Shown in pieces: positions 17,434 through 28,336 of a stretch of DNA of 64,000 nt; position 1 is the stretch's first letter, and each line of letters opens with the position of its first letter. Both the position numbers and the translations under genes were made by a program. Location: NCBI GenBank assembly GCA_016125225.1, contig WGME01000004.1, positions 248,001 through 312,000 on the forward strand. Reading direction: 5' to 3'. The stretch comes from a bacterium (GTDB lineage Bacteria > Planctomycetota > Planctomycetia > Planctomycetales > Planctomycetaceae). The notes below the pieces were generated by a model, which saw only the letters and a program-made list of their open reading frames with translations, did no database searches and had not been told where the DNA came from.

Positions 17434-18807
17434 ATGACGATTGCCCCCTCTTTTGATCTTCACCGTCGCCAGTGGCTTCAACGTGGACTTTGTGCCGGGG
17501 CCGCTTGTGGTCTGTCACTCCCCCGATTGCTGACCGCCGCTTCCGCCACGCCTGCTGGCAGCGGTTCCGCGACGGCAGAAAATGTGATTTTGCTCTTTCT
17601 CGATGGCGGTCCTAGCCATCTGGACATGTGGGATATGAAGCCCCAGGCACCGGATGGCATTCGGGGCGAATTCCAGCCCATCAGCACATCGCTCCCCGGA
17701 TACACGATGTGTGAACATCTGCCGCGGATGGCTCAGCTGGCTCATCGCAGTACCGTGGTGCGATCGATGCATCACACGGTCAATAACTCGCACGGGGCGG
17801 CGGTTTATACCGCATTGACGGGGCACGACCGGGGCGAAGCCGGTGGGCTGGCGTCGCCGACTGATCATCCTCACATGGGGGCAGTGTTGGCGAAGCTGCG
17901 GCCGACAGCGGTCGATACCCTTTCGCATGTGCATTTGCCGTACATCACCCAGGAAGGGGCTGGGAATCCACCGCAACCTGGGTTCTTCGGTGGATTTCTC
18001 GGCCGGTCTTATGATCCGTTATTTGTACTGAAAGACCCCAATGCGGCTGATTTCACCGTCCCGGAACTCACCCTGCAGTCAGAGGTAACGAATCTTCGAT
18101 TGGATGATCGTCGGCGATTGTTTTCGTCGTTGTCATCGCAACTGCCACAACTCTCGGGCGAGTTAGGTGCCTCGAAAGAGATGACCGCCATGCAGGCCCG
18201 GGCGATGGATCTGTTATCGTCCGATCGAACCCGGCTGGCGTTTCGACTCGATGACGAGCCTGCAGCCAGCCGAGAGCGTTATGGGCGTAACGTGTACGGG
18301 CAAAGTGTGTTGCTGGCACGGCGCTTGATTGAAGCCGGGACGAGGCTGGTGACCATCTCGTGGGCTCCGCATGCCAATGCCACGTGGGATACCCATGGCA
18401 GCAACTTTCAAAGTCTGAAGTCGACCTTGCTGCCGCAACTCGATGCGGCTTGTGCCAGTCTGGTCACCGATCTGGATGATCGTGGACTGCTATCGAAAAC
18501 AATCGTGGCGGTGTTCGGCGATTTCGGTCGTACCCCCCGCATCAATGGGAACAATGGCGGACGAGATCACTGGAACTACTGTTACAGCCTGCAGATGTTC
18601 GGCGGCGGATTTCGTGAAGGGTTGGTCTACGGAGCCAGTGACGAAACGGGCTCGTTCCCGGCACACAGCCCGCAGACTCCCGCGAACATTCTGGCGACAA
18701 TGTATGCGGCGCTGGGTGTCGCCCCTGAGTATGAAATCTATGATCAGCTCGCTCGCCCCCATCGAGTGGTCCCGGCTGGTGAAGTCGTGGCCGATCTTTT
18801 GGTGTGA
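17434..18807 (+). CDS. DUF1501 domain-containing protein (Tat-exported)
   Basis: 457 residues. The N-terminus HRRQWLQRGLCAGAACG is a twin-arginine leader, so export in folded form is likely. The mature part carries the family signatures FLDGGPSHLDMWDMKP, HTVNNSHGAAVYTALTG, GTRLVTISW, FGDFGRTPRING and GGRDHWNYCYS. DUF1501 proteins are alkaline-phosphatase/sulfatase-like in fold and hugely expanded in Planctomycetes; the reaction is not established. Unlike the copy at 58724-60196, this one has no DUF1549/DUF1553 partner beside it. It converges with the EamA gene, with only five bases between stops. Confidence 0.92.
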   Translation: MTIAPSFDLHRRQWLQRGLCAGAACGLSLPRLLTAASATPAGSGSATAENVILLFLDGGPSHLDMWDMKPQAPDGIRGEFQPISTSLPGYTMCEHLPRMAQLAHRSTVVRSMHHTVNNSHGAAVYTALTGHDRGEAGGLASPTDHPHMGAVLAKLRPTAVDTLSHVHLPYITQEGAGNPPQPGFFGGFLGRSYDPLFVLKDPNAADFTVPELTLQSEVTNLRLDDRRRLFSSLSSQLPQLSGELGASKEMTAMQARAMDLLSSDRTRLAFRLDDEPAASRERYGRNVYGQSVLLARRLIEAGTRLVTISWAPHANATWDTHGSNFQSLKSTLLPQLDAACASLVTDLDDRGLLSKTIVAVFGDFGRTPRINGNNGGRDHWNYCYSLQMFGGGFREGLVYGASDETGSFPAHSPQTPANILATMYAALGVAPEYEIYDQLARPHRVVPAGEVVADLLV

Positions 18808-18812
18808 GCGTC

Positions 18813-19736
18813 TCAGGCTTCCACTGCGATCGGTTCCAACTCGGTCACTGATGGAGCTGCTGCTGGTGTGACCGCAGATCGATATTGCACCAATCCGACC
18901 ATGCACAGCACGCCGAGGACTGCAGCGAGTTGGCGGCTGGTAATCGCTTCCGCGTCGAGCCAACCCCAAGCCATCGCTCCGATGGGCACAAGGTTCGTGA
19001 CCATTCCTGCGAAGAGCGGACCCTGTTGCTGCACCATCCGCAGAAAGATGCTGGTAGCAACGCCGGTGCCGACCATTCCCAGGATCATCACGGCTCCCCA
19101 GGCAAGTTCCTGAGAACCCATCGTCGCAGTCGCTGGAACTGGTGACGTCAGCGCGAGTGGCAGAAGTACGGCTAGTGAACCCAGCAAGCACCACAACGTT
19201 AGTTCCAACGGGGGAACATGACCCAGCCAGCGCCGAATCCAGGTGTTCGCGATGGCATATGCCAGGGGAACAGAGAAGGCCAATGTCAGGTCTGCGAGCG
19301 GTAGCTGTTGCTTCCAGCCATCCCACATGAGCATGGAAAGAAAGCCCAAGGCTCCGAAGACACCCAGTGTTTGCCGCAGGGTGGGTTGCGTCTTCAAGAC
19401 GATCAACGCGACGGCGATAGTGAGTAACGGTGTGAAGGCCACGGTCATGCCAATGAAGGCACTGTTCTGATGCTTGGCGATCAGCCAGGGTTGTGCCGTG
19501 TAGGGCCACACAAAACCGGTCAGAATCACGCCCGCCAATGGCAGGAGATCGCGACGACGAAAACGGAGTTCGGCCCCAAGCCTCCAGACCAGCAGCCCCA
19601 CGACCAAAGCCCCAAAGCCGACCCGTCCGGCACTGATGGCCGCTGGAGACAGGCAGACCGCGGCCCGTTTCATCAAAATGAAGCTGCTGCCCCAGATGGA
19701 GCAGATCAGCAGAAACCAGACGTACGGCATTGCCAT
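18813..19736 (-). CDS. EamA/DMT family transporter
   Basis: 307 residues with ten hydrophobic segments in two five-helix repeats. Typical marks are WFLLICSIWGSSFILMKRA at the N-terminus and, in the second repeat, TGVATSIFLRMVQQQGP and LVPIGAMAWGWLDAE. Family members export metabolites or amino acids. The ATG at 19736 has GAAGGA directly upstream; a further ATG at 19763 is in frame but lacks such a site. No neighbouring gene suggests a substrate. Confidence 0.88.
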   Translation of the reverse strand: MAMPYVWFLLICSIWGSSFILMKRAAVCLSPAAISAGRVGFGALVVGLLVWRLGAELRFRRRDLLPLAGVILTGFVWPYTAQPWLIAKHQNSAFIGMTVAFTPLLTIAVALIVLKTQPTLRQTLGVFGALGFLSMLMWDGWKQQLPLADLTLAFSVPLAYAIANTWIRRWLGHVPPLELTLWCLLGSLAVLLPLALTSPVPATATMGSQELAWGAVMILGMVGTGVATSIFLRMVQQQGPLFAGMVTNLVPIGAMAWGWLDAEAITSRQLAAVLGVLCMVGLVQYRSAVTPAAAPSVTELEPIAVEA

Positions 19737-19817
19737 TCCTTCACCTCTCGCGATCAACGACACCAGCGACAGACCGCAGGTTCGTCCGCGAGTAGTGTGG
19801 CAGGATTATAGCCGATG

Positions 19818-21245
19818 TTACTTCACAAACTCATCAATGCCAGGGTAGCTACCCACAGCCGGATATTGTCGCGGTGGCACGTGTTCGGCTGTCATGCGTT
19901 CCAGCATGATCTTCACGATGTCCGGATGTTCCGCAGCAATGTCGCGCGATTCCCCCGGGTCGACACTCAGATCGAACAACTCTGCCGTGAGTTTCGGGGG
20001 AGACTGAATCAGTTTCCACTGCATCATCCGTGCAGCCCGCGAGATTCCCAGAGGCCCACGTGCCGGGTATTCCCAATAGAGAAATTCATGACCGGGCTGC
20101 AGCTTCTTTCCTAGCCAGGTGGGGGCCAGCGATAGTCCATCGGATTGTACGGGAGCTGAAGCCCCCGCCAGTTCTGCCAGAGTGGGCAAGAGATCTTGAA
20201 ACCCAGCGACCGTGTCGACCGTTTTTCCCGCGGGGATATGCTGAGGCCAGCGGACCAGGAAAGGAACCCGGATGCCTCCTTCGTACCAGGTTCCTTTATA
20301 GCCGCGATAAATGCCGTTGCCGTGAAAGTAATCGGTCATCTCCGTCCAACCATTGTTGACGCCGCCGTTCTGGCCACCGTTATCTGATGTGAAGATGACG
20401 ATGGTGTTCTCATCCCAACCTTTTGCCTTAAGCAGATCCAGGATTTCACCGGCATGGCGATCAAGCCGCGACACCATGCCGGCGAAGGTGGCCAGTCCAT
20501 CATCCGGCGAATCGAGATATCCTGGGCGACCATCTAGAATGGCGCGGTTCGGAAATTTTCCACGGTATGGGGCTTTCGAGTCCTCCGGCACCACCAGTTC
20601 CACATGGGGCAGAATGGAGGGCAGATACAGAAAGAACGGCCGGGTTCCGTCACGCGACTTGATCCACTCCAGAGCCCGCGCCTGGATGACATCTTGGGCG
20701 TAGCTCTGCTGCCTCCGGCCGTGATTTGCTGTGAGCTGATAACGGTCGTTGTCATTCCATAACCAGCCCGCGTACTGGAAGTGCGCATGCACCTGCAAGA
20801 GTTGTCCAAAGTAGCGATCAAACCCTTGCTGCAGTGGATGCCCCGTGGTTCCCTCAAAACCCAAACCCCATTTGCCGAACACAGCGGTCTCGTAACCCAC
20901 GGCCTTTAGTGTCTTGCCGAGCGTCATATCTTCGGGCAATAACATTTGACGATAGTCGTTCGCACGACACGCGGTATGACCTGTGTGCCGACCGGTCATG
21001 ATCACGCTACGGCTGGGCTGGCAAACATGGCAACCCGCATACATCTGCGTGAAGCGAAGGCCCTCCCGTGCCATCTGATCGAGCCGAGGTGTGGCAATCT
21101 GCTTCTGACCATAGCAGCCCAGCGAACCGTAACCGAGATCGTCTGCGAGCATCAGCACGATGTTGGGTGGCCGAGTTTCTGACGACCAAGCCGTTGCTGT
21201 CGCCCACCAGAAAGTAAGACCGAGAAGCAGGCATTTCGCCGGCAT
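19818..21245 (-). CDS. Secreted sulfatase (formylglycine-dependent)
   Basis: 475 residues from the ATG at 21245, which has GGAGA eight bases upstream and opens a signal peptide (MPAKCLLLGLTFWWATATAW). Seen: metal-binding MLADDLGYGSLGCYG, the formylglycine motif VCQPSRSVIMTGRHTG with the Cys that is oxidised to formylglycine, FGKWGLG, and FTSDNGGQNGG near the middle. This is the complete type I sulfatase set. Family role: hydrolysis of sulfate esters on polysaccharides outside the cytoplasm. A longer frame to 21344 exists but starts outside the leader. The gene is alone on its strand and upstream of a divergent regulator gene. Substrate not predictable from this sequence. Confidence 0.93.
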   Translation of the reverse strand: MPAKCLLLGLTFWWATATAWSSETRPPNIVLMLADDLGYGSLGCYGQKQIATPRLDQMAREGLRFTQMYAGCHVCQPSRSVIMTGRHTGHTACRANDYRQMLLPEDMTLGKTLKAVGYETAVFGKWGLGFEGTTGHPLQQGFDRYFGQLLQVHAHFQYAGWLWNDNDRYQLTANHGRRQQSYAQDVIQARALEWIKSRDGTRPFFLYLPSILPHVELVVPEDSKAPYRGKFPNRAILDGRPGYLDSPDDGLATFAGMVSRLDRHAGEILDLLKAKGWDENTIVIFTSDNGGQNGGVNNGWTEMTDYFHGNGIYRGYKGTWYEGGIRVPFLVRWPQHIPAGKTVDTVAGFQDLLPTLAELAGASAPVQSDGLSLAPTWLGKKLQPGHEFLYWEYPARGPLGISRAARMMQWKLIQSPPKLTAELFDLSVDPGESRDIAAEHPDIVKIMLERMTAEHVPPRQYPAVGSYPGIDEFVK

Positions 21246-21380
21246 GACAGCTGTCTCCGGTTGCTGGTCCAGAATCCATTGAACGCGTTGAGTCATGCTA
21301 AACGCGGAGTGTTGTGAGTACCAGACCGGGGAAAACAACGTCAATCCCGCTGCTCATCCCTTAAGTAACTTGAGTTCTAA

Positions 21381-21427
21381 AAAGTCGATAATATTTATAT
21401 TGACTTTATGAAAATGAAAGTCATAAT
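21381..21427 (+). promoter_or_regulatory. Promoter embedded in interlocked inverted repeats
   Basis: TTGACT at 21400-21405 and CATAAT at 21422-21427, spaced 16 bases, form a near-consensus sigma-70-type promoter for the DUF2089 gene at 21470. AAAGTC at 21381-21386 and at 21417-21422 flank GACTTT at 21402-21407, so GACTTT can pair as a palindrome with either copy. The first palindrome extends with ATA/TAT inside the arms. The right-hand arm touches the -10 box and the central arm overlaps the -35 box, the arrangement expected of an operator at which a bound protein blocks polymerase. Confidence 0.65.
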
Positions 21428-21469
21428 CGAAATGAAGTTCAATTTTCATAAATTCAGAGCTCGAGAGCG

Positions 21470-21781
21470 ATGGATGCACCCCGTCACTGGATTGATCGCC
21501 TCTCCGATGAAGAGCGGGCGTTTTTGAAGCGGTTTGTGCTCGCGTCGGGCTCATTAAAGGCCATGGCAGAAGAGTACGGTGTCAGCTACCCCACCATCCG
21601 TCTCCGGCTCGATCGTTTGATTGAGAAAATCAAGATCTTTGATAGCGAACAGCGACTCTCCGAATTTGAACGGCAACTCCGAGCTCTGGCCGCCGAGGGC
21701 AAGCTTGAACTCTCCACAATGAAACTGCTGTTGGAAGCTCACCGGCTTGATCTGGAGCAACTCAAGAAGGGCAACCCATGA
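21470..21781 (+). CDS. DUF2089 family putative regulator
   Basis: 103 residues. LSDEERAFLKRFVLASGSLK is followed by a helix-turn-helix-like MAEEYGVSYPTIRLRLDRLI, then a charged C-terminal helix region (ERQLRALAAEGKLELSTMKLLLE). This matches the DUF2089 family, generally regarded as putative transcription factors; the usual N-terminal zinc ribbon of longer members is absent here. ATG at 21470 follows a strong promoter with nested inverted repeats. Its TGA overlaps the ATG of the membrane-protein gene downstream (ATGA), so the two are translationally coupled. Autoregulation through the repeats is inference. Confidence 0.82.
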   Translation: MDAPRHWIDRLSDEERAFLKRFVLASGSLKAMAEEYGVSYPTIRLRLDRLIEKIKIFDSEQRLSEFERQLRALAAEGKLELSTMKLLLEAHRLDLEQLKKGNP

Positions 21782-22677
21782 GACCATCGATCTGCTCTAT
21801 TGTCGGGTTCACTCTGCTTGCGACTTGGGTTTCTCCGGTATGGGCAGAATCCAAACCACCGGGTCCTTTGCTGAAGATCGACTGGCAGGACCAGCAAGCC
21901 GCTCAACAGTTATCCTCAGGACAATTGTTGGCTGCTGAAGGAACTGAACCAACGCGGTTACGGCTCGAACACCAGGGGGCGGGGCCACGACAATTTCAGT
22001 TGGCAGTGCTGAATGATCCCCCGATTACAACTGATCACGTCAGCTATGTGATCCGCGGCCGAGTCCGTTATGAAAATGTCACAGGAGTGGGTTATCTCGA
22101 ACTCTTGAACTACTTCGGTGATAGTCCGTACTTCAGTCGCACTCTGGCGACCAGTGGGACGCTGGGGCAATTGACCGGAACTTCGGATTGGCGAGACTTC
22201 GCTTTGCCGTTCTTCAAGAACCATGAACCCCCGCCCCAGAAGCTGGAAATCAATCTGCATTTGCCGGGTTCTGGGATTGTTGAACTGACCGACCTGGAAC
22301 TGATTGCCCCGGCTGATCTGGCGCTGTCAGGTTCTCCGGCTAATGCCTGGTGGTCGGACCGGGCCGGAGGCTACATCGGGGGAATCGGCGGATCGGTTTT
22401 GGGAATCCTGTTAGGAGCCGTCGTGGGTCCCTTAGTCGCCAAAGGGCGTGCCAAGCGATTCGCGTTGGTAACACTGGCGGTTGTTGGAACGTTGTCCGTC
22501 GTCAGTTTGCTAGCAGGTCTGGTGGCGATCTGTCTTCAACAACCATATGGCGTGTGCTATCCGCTGCTATTGATCGGCGGCCTCGGTAGCGCGTTGGGCT
22601 GGGGAGGCTTCGCCCAGACTGTTAAGAGGTATCGGGAGCATGAGTTACGGAAAATGTCGGCTCTGGACGCTCTGTGA
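21778..22677 (+). CDS. Secreted/membrane protein with extracytoplasmic domain and C-terminal helices
   Basis: 299 residues. Signal peptide (MRPSICSIVGFTLLATWVSPVWAE), then a ~170-residue extracytoplasmic domain with beta-rich pattern (HVSYVIRGRVRYENVTGVGY, SDWRDFALPF, KLEINLHLPGSGIVELTDLEL) that looks like a carbohydrate-binding jelly-roll. Three hydrophobic segments follow (~200-222, ~232-254, ~258-275) and a short basic tail. The first membrane segment is glycine-rich (GGYIGGIGGSVLGILLGAVVG). I do not recognise a named family for the whole. It is co-transcribed with the DUF2089 regulator through a 4-base overlap, so it is probably the output or sensor of that regulator. Confidence 0.72.
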   Translation: MRPSICSIVGFTLLATWVSPVWAESKPPGPLLKIDWQDQQAAQQLSSGQLLAAEGTEPTRLRLEHQGAGPRQFQLAVLNDPPITTDHVSYVIRGRVRYENVTGVGYLELLNYFGDSPYFSRTLATSGTLGQLTGTSDWRDFALPFFKNHEPPPQKLEINLHLPGSGIVELTDLELIAPADLALSGSPANAWWSDRAGGYIGGIGGSVLGILLGAVVGPLVAKGRAKRFALVTLAVVGTLSVVSLLAGLVAICLQQPYGVCYPLLLIGGLGSALGWGGFAQTVKRYREHELRKMSALDAL

Positions 22678-23039
22678 AGACTCTACTGCATTGTTAAGGG
22701 GCGGCCGAGTCGCAATCGGAGTGCAGTTTTGGTGGCTAACCTTCATATTGGCAAATGGTTACATCCATAAAAATTCACATGAATGGACTTCTGGTAGCGA
22801 AAAATCAAGTGCGATTTATCGGACACAAGCCCTTGTCCAGCCGTGAGTTATTCACCTTCATTTTTGATGCGACGGGCGAGGTTCTTCACATACTTCACTA
22901 ATTGCTCGCCAAACATTCATCTTATGTTCACAATCGTGTCTTAACATTCCCGGCCTCTGAACAGTCGGGTAAGCACGAGCGCCGGTTGGCCTTGTCCTGG
23001 CTGTTATGCCCAGGCTCTTTGTATCAGGGAAAACTCCGT
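22678..23039. other. Long AT-richer leader before the DUF1559 gene
   Basis: These 362 bases hold no gene I can support, although the frame of the next gene is open back to 22902. The stretch is visibly more AT-rich than its surroundings (22740-22960), as expected for a promoter and untranslated leader of a strongly expressed gene. No clear -35/-10 pair or riboswitch fold could be picked by eye. Confidence 0.45.
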
Positions 23040-24098
23040 ATGCCCTCCGCTCGCCTCGCCGGGTCACCCCGCCACTCCTCACGAGGATTCACACTCATCG
23101 AATTGCTCGTGGTGATTGCCATCATCGCCATCCTCATTGCCCTGCTGCTCCCCGCCGTTCAACAAGCCCGTGAATCCGCCCGCCGGACACAATGCCGCAA
23201 CAATCTGAAGCAATTGGGCCTCGCCTGCCATAACTATGAATCGACCTTTACCGTCTTTCCGTCATCGGGCGAAGGCACCCTGATCACTGGCACTTGGTGG
23301 AACGGTAACACCTCGGCTGGTCTGCCCGGCACACGCGTCTTCTTCCCCCAGTCGACCTTCACCCTGATTCTGCCCTACATTGATCAGGCTCCGGTCTACA
23401 ACCAGATGAACCTGGGCCTGCACTACTCGAACACCGTGAACCGCACCGCTGCCAAGACCAAGATTGCCGGTTTCTTGTGCCCCAGCAACGCCATCACGAC
23501 CGCCGATCCGGCCAGCTACGGCCTCGCCGACTACATGCCGGTCGCCTATGTGGACCTCGATCCTGTCACCGGATTGCGTAACCCGAACCAGTATTTGAAG
23601 AACGGTGCTCTGGGCCTCAGCGGCAACAAGATGTCTGCTTTGACCGACGGCACCACCAACACCGTGCTGATGTTCGAAGACGCGGGCAAGCCGGGCAGCA
23701 TCGGTGGTAACTACGACGCTGTCGCCAAGTTCCCGAACCAGGGTGTTGACCCGACCCAGATGATGGCGACGCAGAACGCCGTGCCTTCAGCTTTGAACGG
23801 CAACTACTCGGCCCCGAACCGCTGGGCCGATCCTGACACTGGCAACGGCGTTTCCGGCCCGCCCGCCAACCGTGGCGGCATCATCAATAACAACAAGAGC
23901 CCGAACGGTGGCCCATCAACCTGCCCGTGGTCGACCAACAACTGCGGTCCGAACGATGAGCCGTTCAGCCTCCACACCGGTGGTTGCCATGCTCTGCTCG
24001 GCGACGGCAGCGTGAAGTTCCTCTCTGAAAACCTCGATCTGCAGATTATCCGTCGTCTCTGCGATCCGGCTGACGGCGAAACCATCGGCGACTTCTAA
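23040..24098 (+). CDS. DUF1559 domain-containing pseudopilin-like protein
   Basis: 352 residues. The N-terminus has a type IV prepilin leader cut before Phe: [20 protein letters not shown], then [20 protein letters not shown]. The C-terminus has the planctomycete hallmark [23 protein letters not shown]1559 (also called SBP_bac_10) proteins are expanded to dozens of copies in Planctomycetes and are thought to be pilin-like surface proteins. The start at 23040 has AGGGA upstream. Codons ending in C dominate (AAC, ACC, TTC) far more than in neighbours, which suggests high expression. A strong terminator hairpin follows at 24133. Confidence 0.95.
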   Translation: MPSARLAGSPRHSSRGFTLIELLVVIAIIAILIALLLPAVQQARESARRTQCRNNLKQLGLACHNYESTFTVFPSSGEGTLITGTWWNGNTSAGLPGTRVFFPQSTFTLILPYIDQAPVYNQMNLGLHYSNTVNRTAAKTKIAGFLCPSNAITTADPASYGLADYMPVAYVDLDPVTGLRNPNQYLKNGALGLSGNKMSALTDGTTNTVLMFEDAGKPGSIGGNYDAVAKFPNQGVDPTQMMATQNAVPSALNGNYSAPNRWADPDTGNGVSGPPANRGGIINNNKSPNGGPSTCPWSTNNCGPNDEPFSLHTGGCHALLGDGSVKFLSENLDLQIIRRLCDPADGETIGDF

Positions 24099-24132
24099 TC
24101 GCCAGCAGAGTTTTGTCAGATTCTGACTTCAG

Positions 24133-24165
24133 CACCCCGGCCGGATTTGATCCGTTGCCGGGGTG
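24133..24165 (+). terminator. Rho-independent-type terminator after DUF1559 gene
   Basis: CACCCCGGC at 24133-24141 pairs perfectly with GCCGGGGTG at 24157-24165 around a 15-base loop, followed by TTTGCG. It lies 35 bases after the stop codon of the DUF1559 gene. The T-run is short. Confidence 0.7.
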
Positions 24166-24260
24166 TTTGCGTTCACGGCCAGCGATCGTGAAAATGCAGG
24201 CGATCCTTCGTCTGCCTGATCATCGAACGACATCGTGACACGTATCTGGATTCGCCAGCG

Positions 24261-25424
24261 ATGACCGACCGTGAAGAGCCGATTTTTGACTCGGAAACGC
24301 CGCCAAGTTCCACCGGCGAACTGGGGCAGTCGATCGATGAAGGTCGTGGGCGCATCTTTCCCTGCGAACAATGTGGTGCCGATCTGGAATTCTCCATCGG
24401 TCAGCAGAGTTTGCAGTGTCCCTATTGTGGCTTTGTCAAAAACTTGACACCGCCTGTCGACGAGATTCGCGAAAACGATTACCGCGAGATGCTGGCCACT
24501 CTCAAGGAACAGCGAGAGCAAGGCACCGAGGCTCAATATCGGGCCGAAGACGTTAATGAATTGCGTTGCGATTCCTGTGGGGCGAATGTCGTCTTTCAGG
24601 GCACGCTCACCAGCTCCACTTGTCCGTACTGTGCCTCACCCCTGCAGCGTGACAAGGTTCACAATGCCAGCACCCGCATCCGTGTCGATGCCGTGCTCCC
24701 CTTTCTGGTCCCGCGGGAGAAGGCTGCAATCAATTTGAAGAACTGGGTCCGCACACGCTGGTTTGCTCCCAACGACTTCAAGCAACTCGGCGGCAAGGGC
24801 AAATTCAACGGTTGTTACTACCCCTATTTCACGTTTGATTCGGCCACCTTCACGCGCTACGAAGGTCAACGCGGCGATCATTACTATGTGACAGTGCGAG
24901 TTGGCAAGGAAACGCGCCAGGAACGGCGGACCAGTTGGAGTTATCGCAGCGGCGAGTTTCCCCGATTCTTTGATGACGTGCTCGTGTTGTCGTTAAAAGA
25001 TGATCAGGCCACGTTGCTGCAGGAACTGGAGCCCTGGCCGTTTGCGAAGTGTCGGCCATTTACTCCGGAAGTGCTCGCGGGTTTCTTTGCACGAACCTAT
25101 GATGTCCCTCTTGATCGGGGGTTTGAACTCGCGAAGCAACGGATTGATGCGGCTTTACGACAGGACATCTGTCAGCGGATTGGTGGCGATGAGCAGCGTG
25201 TGTCGACGCAGAAAACGGCGTATAATGCTGTGACGTTCAAACACATTCTGCTACCGGTCTGGTTGCTCGCTTACCGGTACAAAGAGAAAACATATCGCGT
25301 GACGGTGAATGCAGCCACCGGCGAAGTTCAAGGCGAGCGGCCCTACAGTTGGGTCAAAATCACATTGCTCGTGTTGTGCATCGCGGCGATCATTCTTGGG
25401 ATTGTCTTCGCGACGCAACATTAG
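24261..25424 (+). CDS. Zinc-ribbon membrane-anchored protein
   Basis: 387 residues. Two zinc-ribbon-like Cys pairs: CEQCGADLEF...QCPYCG (~residues 34-55) and CDSCGANVVF...TCPYCA (~102-124). A mixed alpha/beta region follows with aromatic-rich blocks (FNGCYYPYFTFD, RRTSWSYRSGEF), and one C-terminal membrane helix (~365-383). Proteins of this layout are often labelled as related to the zinc ribbon of primosomal helicases, but no helicase domain exists here. YVTVNAATGEVQGERPYSWVK before the membrane segment is shared among such proteins. The next gene begins 14 bases downstream. Function unknown. Confidence 0.78.
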   Translation: MTDREEPIFDSETPPSSTGELGQSIDEGRGRIFPCEQCGADLEFSIGQQSLQCPYCGFVKNLTPPVDEIRENDYREMLATLKEQREQGTEAQYRAEDVNELRCDSCGANVVFQGTLTSSTCPYCASPLQRDKVHNASTRIRVDAVLPFLVPREKAAINLKNWVRTRWFAPNDFKQLGGKGKFNGCYYPYFTFDSATFTRYEGQRGDHYYVTVRVGKETRQERRTSWSYRSGEFPRFFDDVLVLSLKDDQATLLQELEPWPFAKCRPFTPEVLAGFFARTYDVPLDRGFELAKQRIDAALRQDICQRIGGDEQRVSTQKTAYNAVTFKHILLPVWLLAYRYKEKTYRVTVNAATGEVQGERPYSWVKITLLVLCIAAIILGIVFATQH

Positions 25425-25438
25425 GAGCAAAGAACATC

Positions 25439-26371
25439 ATGCAACGCTGGTTCGCATCTCTGTCGTGTCTGCTGATGCTGTCCGCAACCGTGTATGGCGC
25501 AGAACCGCAGCCGAAAGTCCTGTTTATTGGGATCGATGGTTGCCGGTGGGACGCCGTAGAAGCGGCTCAAACGCCCAATATCAATGCGTTAACCGAGCAG
25601 GGTTGGTTGGCTGTTGGTACCTCGATACTGGCTCCGCATGAAACCAAGGGAGACACAGTCAGCGGCCCTGGCTGGTCGAACCTGTTGTGCGGAGTCTGGC
25701 CCGATAAGCATGGCGTGCTCGATAACTCATTCCGCGGAGCAAACTACACCGACTATCCGCATTACTTTGCCCGGATCAAAGCGGCTCGTCCCGAATTGTT
25801 GACGGCTTCGTTTACGGATTGGGACCCGTTGAAAGACAAGATTCTGTCAGCGGCCGATTATGCGGTTGACCTTCCCGCCCACGGTGCCGCCGACTATGCC
25901 AAGAAAGATGCCGAACTGGCCACGGAATGTGCGGACTACATTCGTACCAAACCGGTCGATGCGGTCATGTTGTATTTCGGGCAGGTGGATGAAACGGGGC
26001 ATGCCAAGGGCTTTCATCCGAAAGTCCCCGAGTATGTTGCGGCCATTGAACGTGTCGATGGATTGATTGGTCAGGTTCGTGAAGCCATCGCCGCTCGCCC
26101 AAACATTCAGAACGAAAACTGGCTGATTCTGATCGGTACTGATCATGGAGGCGTGGGCACGAATCATGGCGGTGGACGACAAATCCCGGAAATCCACCGC
26201 ACCTTCATGATTGTCAGTGGACCTGCGGCGATCAAATCGCGGACTGAAGAAGACAGTTATCAGGTCGATATCATTGCTACGGCCCTGGCTCATCTCGGGA
26301 TTACGCCCGACCCGAGTTGGAAACTCGATGGCCAACCTCGGGGACTGAAGCCGAAACCGGCCGCACAGTGA
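25439..26371 (+). CDS. Secreted alkaline-phosphatase-superfamily phosphodiesterase
   Basis: 310 residues with a signal peptide (MQRWFASLSCLLMLSATVYG). Seen: LFIGIDGCRWD (first metal site), SGPGWSNLLCGVWPDKHGV around the expected nucleophile, YFGQVDETGHAKGFHP (metal Asp/His) and IGTDHGGVGTNHGGG (metal Asp-His). These match the nucleotide pyrophosphatase/phosphodiesterase branch of the alkaline phosphatase superfamily. AGGAG is nine bases before the ATG. It lies 14 bases after the zinc-ribbon membrane protein and may be co-transcribed. Substrate unknown; hydrolysis of extracellular phosphodiesters or glycerophospho-compounds is typical. Confidence 0.87.
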   Translation: MQRWFASLSCLLMLSATVYGAEPQPKVLFIGIDGCRWDAVEAAQTPNINALTEQGWLAVGTSILAPHETKGDTVSGPGWSNLLCGVWPDKHGVLDNSFRGANYTDYPHYFARIKAARPELLTASFTDWDPLKDKILSAADYAVDLPAHGAADYAKKDAELATECADYIRTKPVDAVMLYFGQVDETGHAKGFHPKVPEYVAAIERVDGLIGQVREAIAARPNIQNENWLILIGTDHGGVGTNHGGGRQIPEIHRTFMIVSGPAAIKSRTEEDSYQVDIIATALAHLGITPDPSWKLDGQPRGLKPKPAAQ

Positions 26372-26380
26372 CTTACCGGG

Positions 26381-28216
<1,836 letters not shown>

Positions 28217-28336
28217 GGATGCAGACTCCTGGGGTACCAGATCGCGACCGGATCGATCATTAAGACTGGGACGATAGCAAAAGAGCGATGGTCCGTGAAC
28301 CCGTGTCTGTTGCTGGGAGTTCCGGCTGCATTTCGA

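Noticed and set aside
18490-19509. 339-codon open frame on the minus strand across DUF1501 and EamA genes
   Set aside because: Shifted frame over two genes with strong family motifs; composition is Arg/Ser/Thr-rich without pattern.
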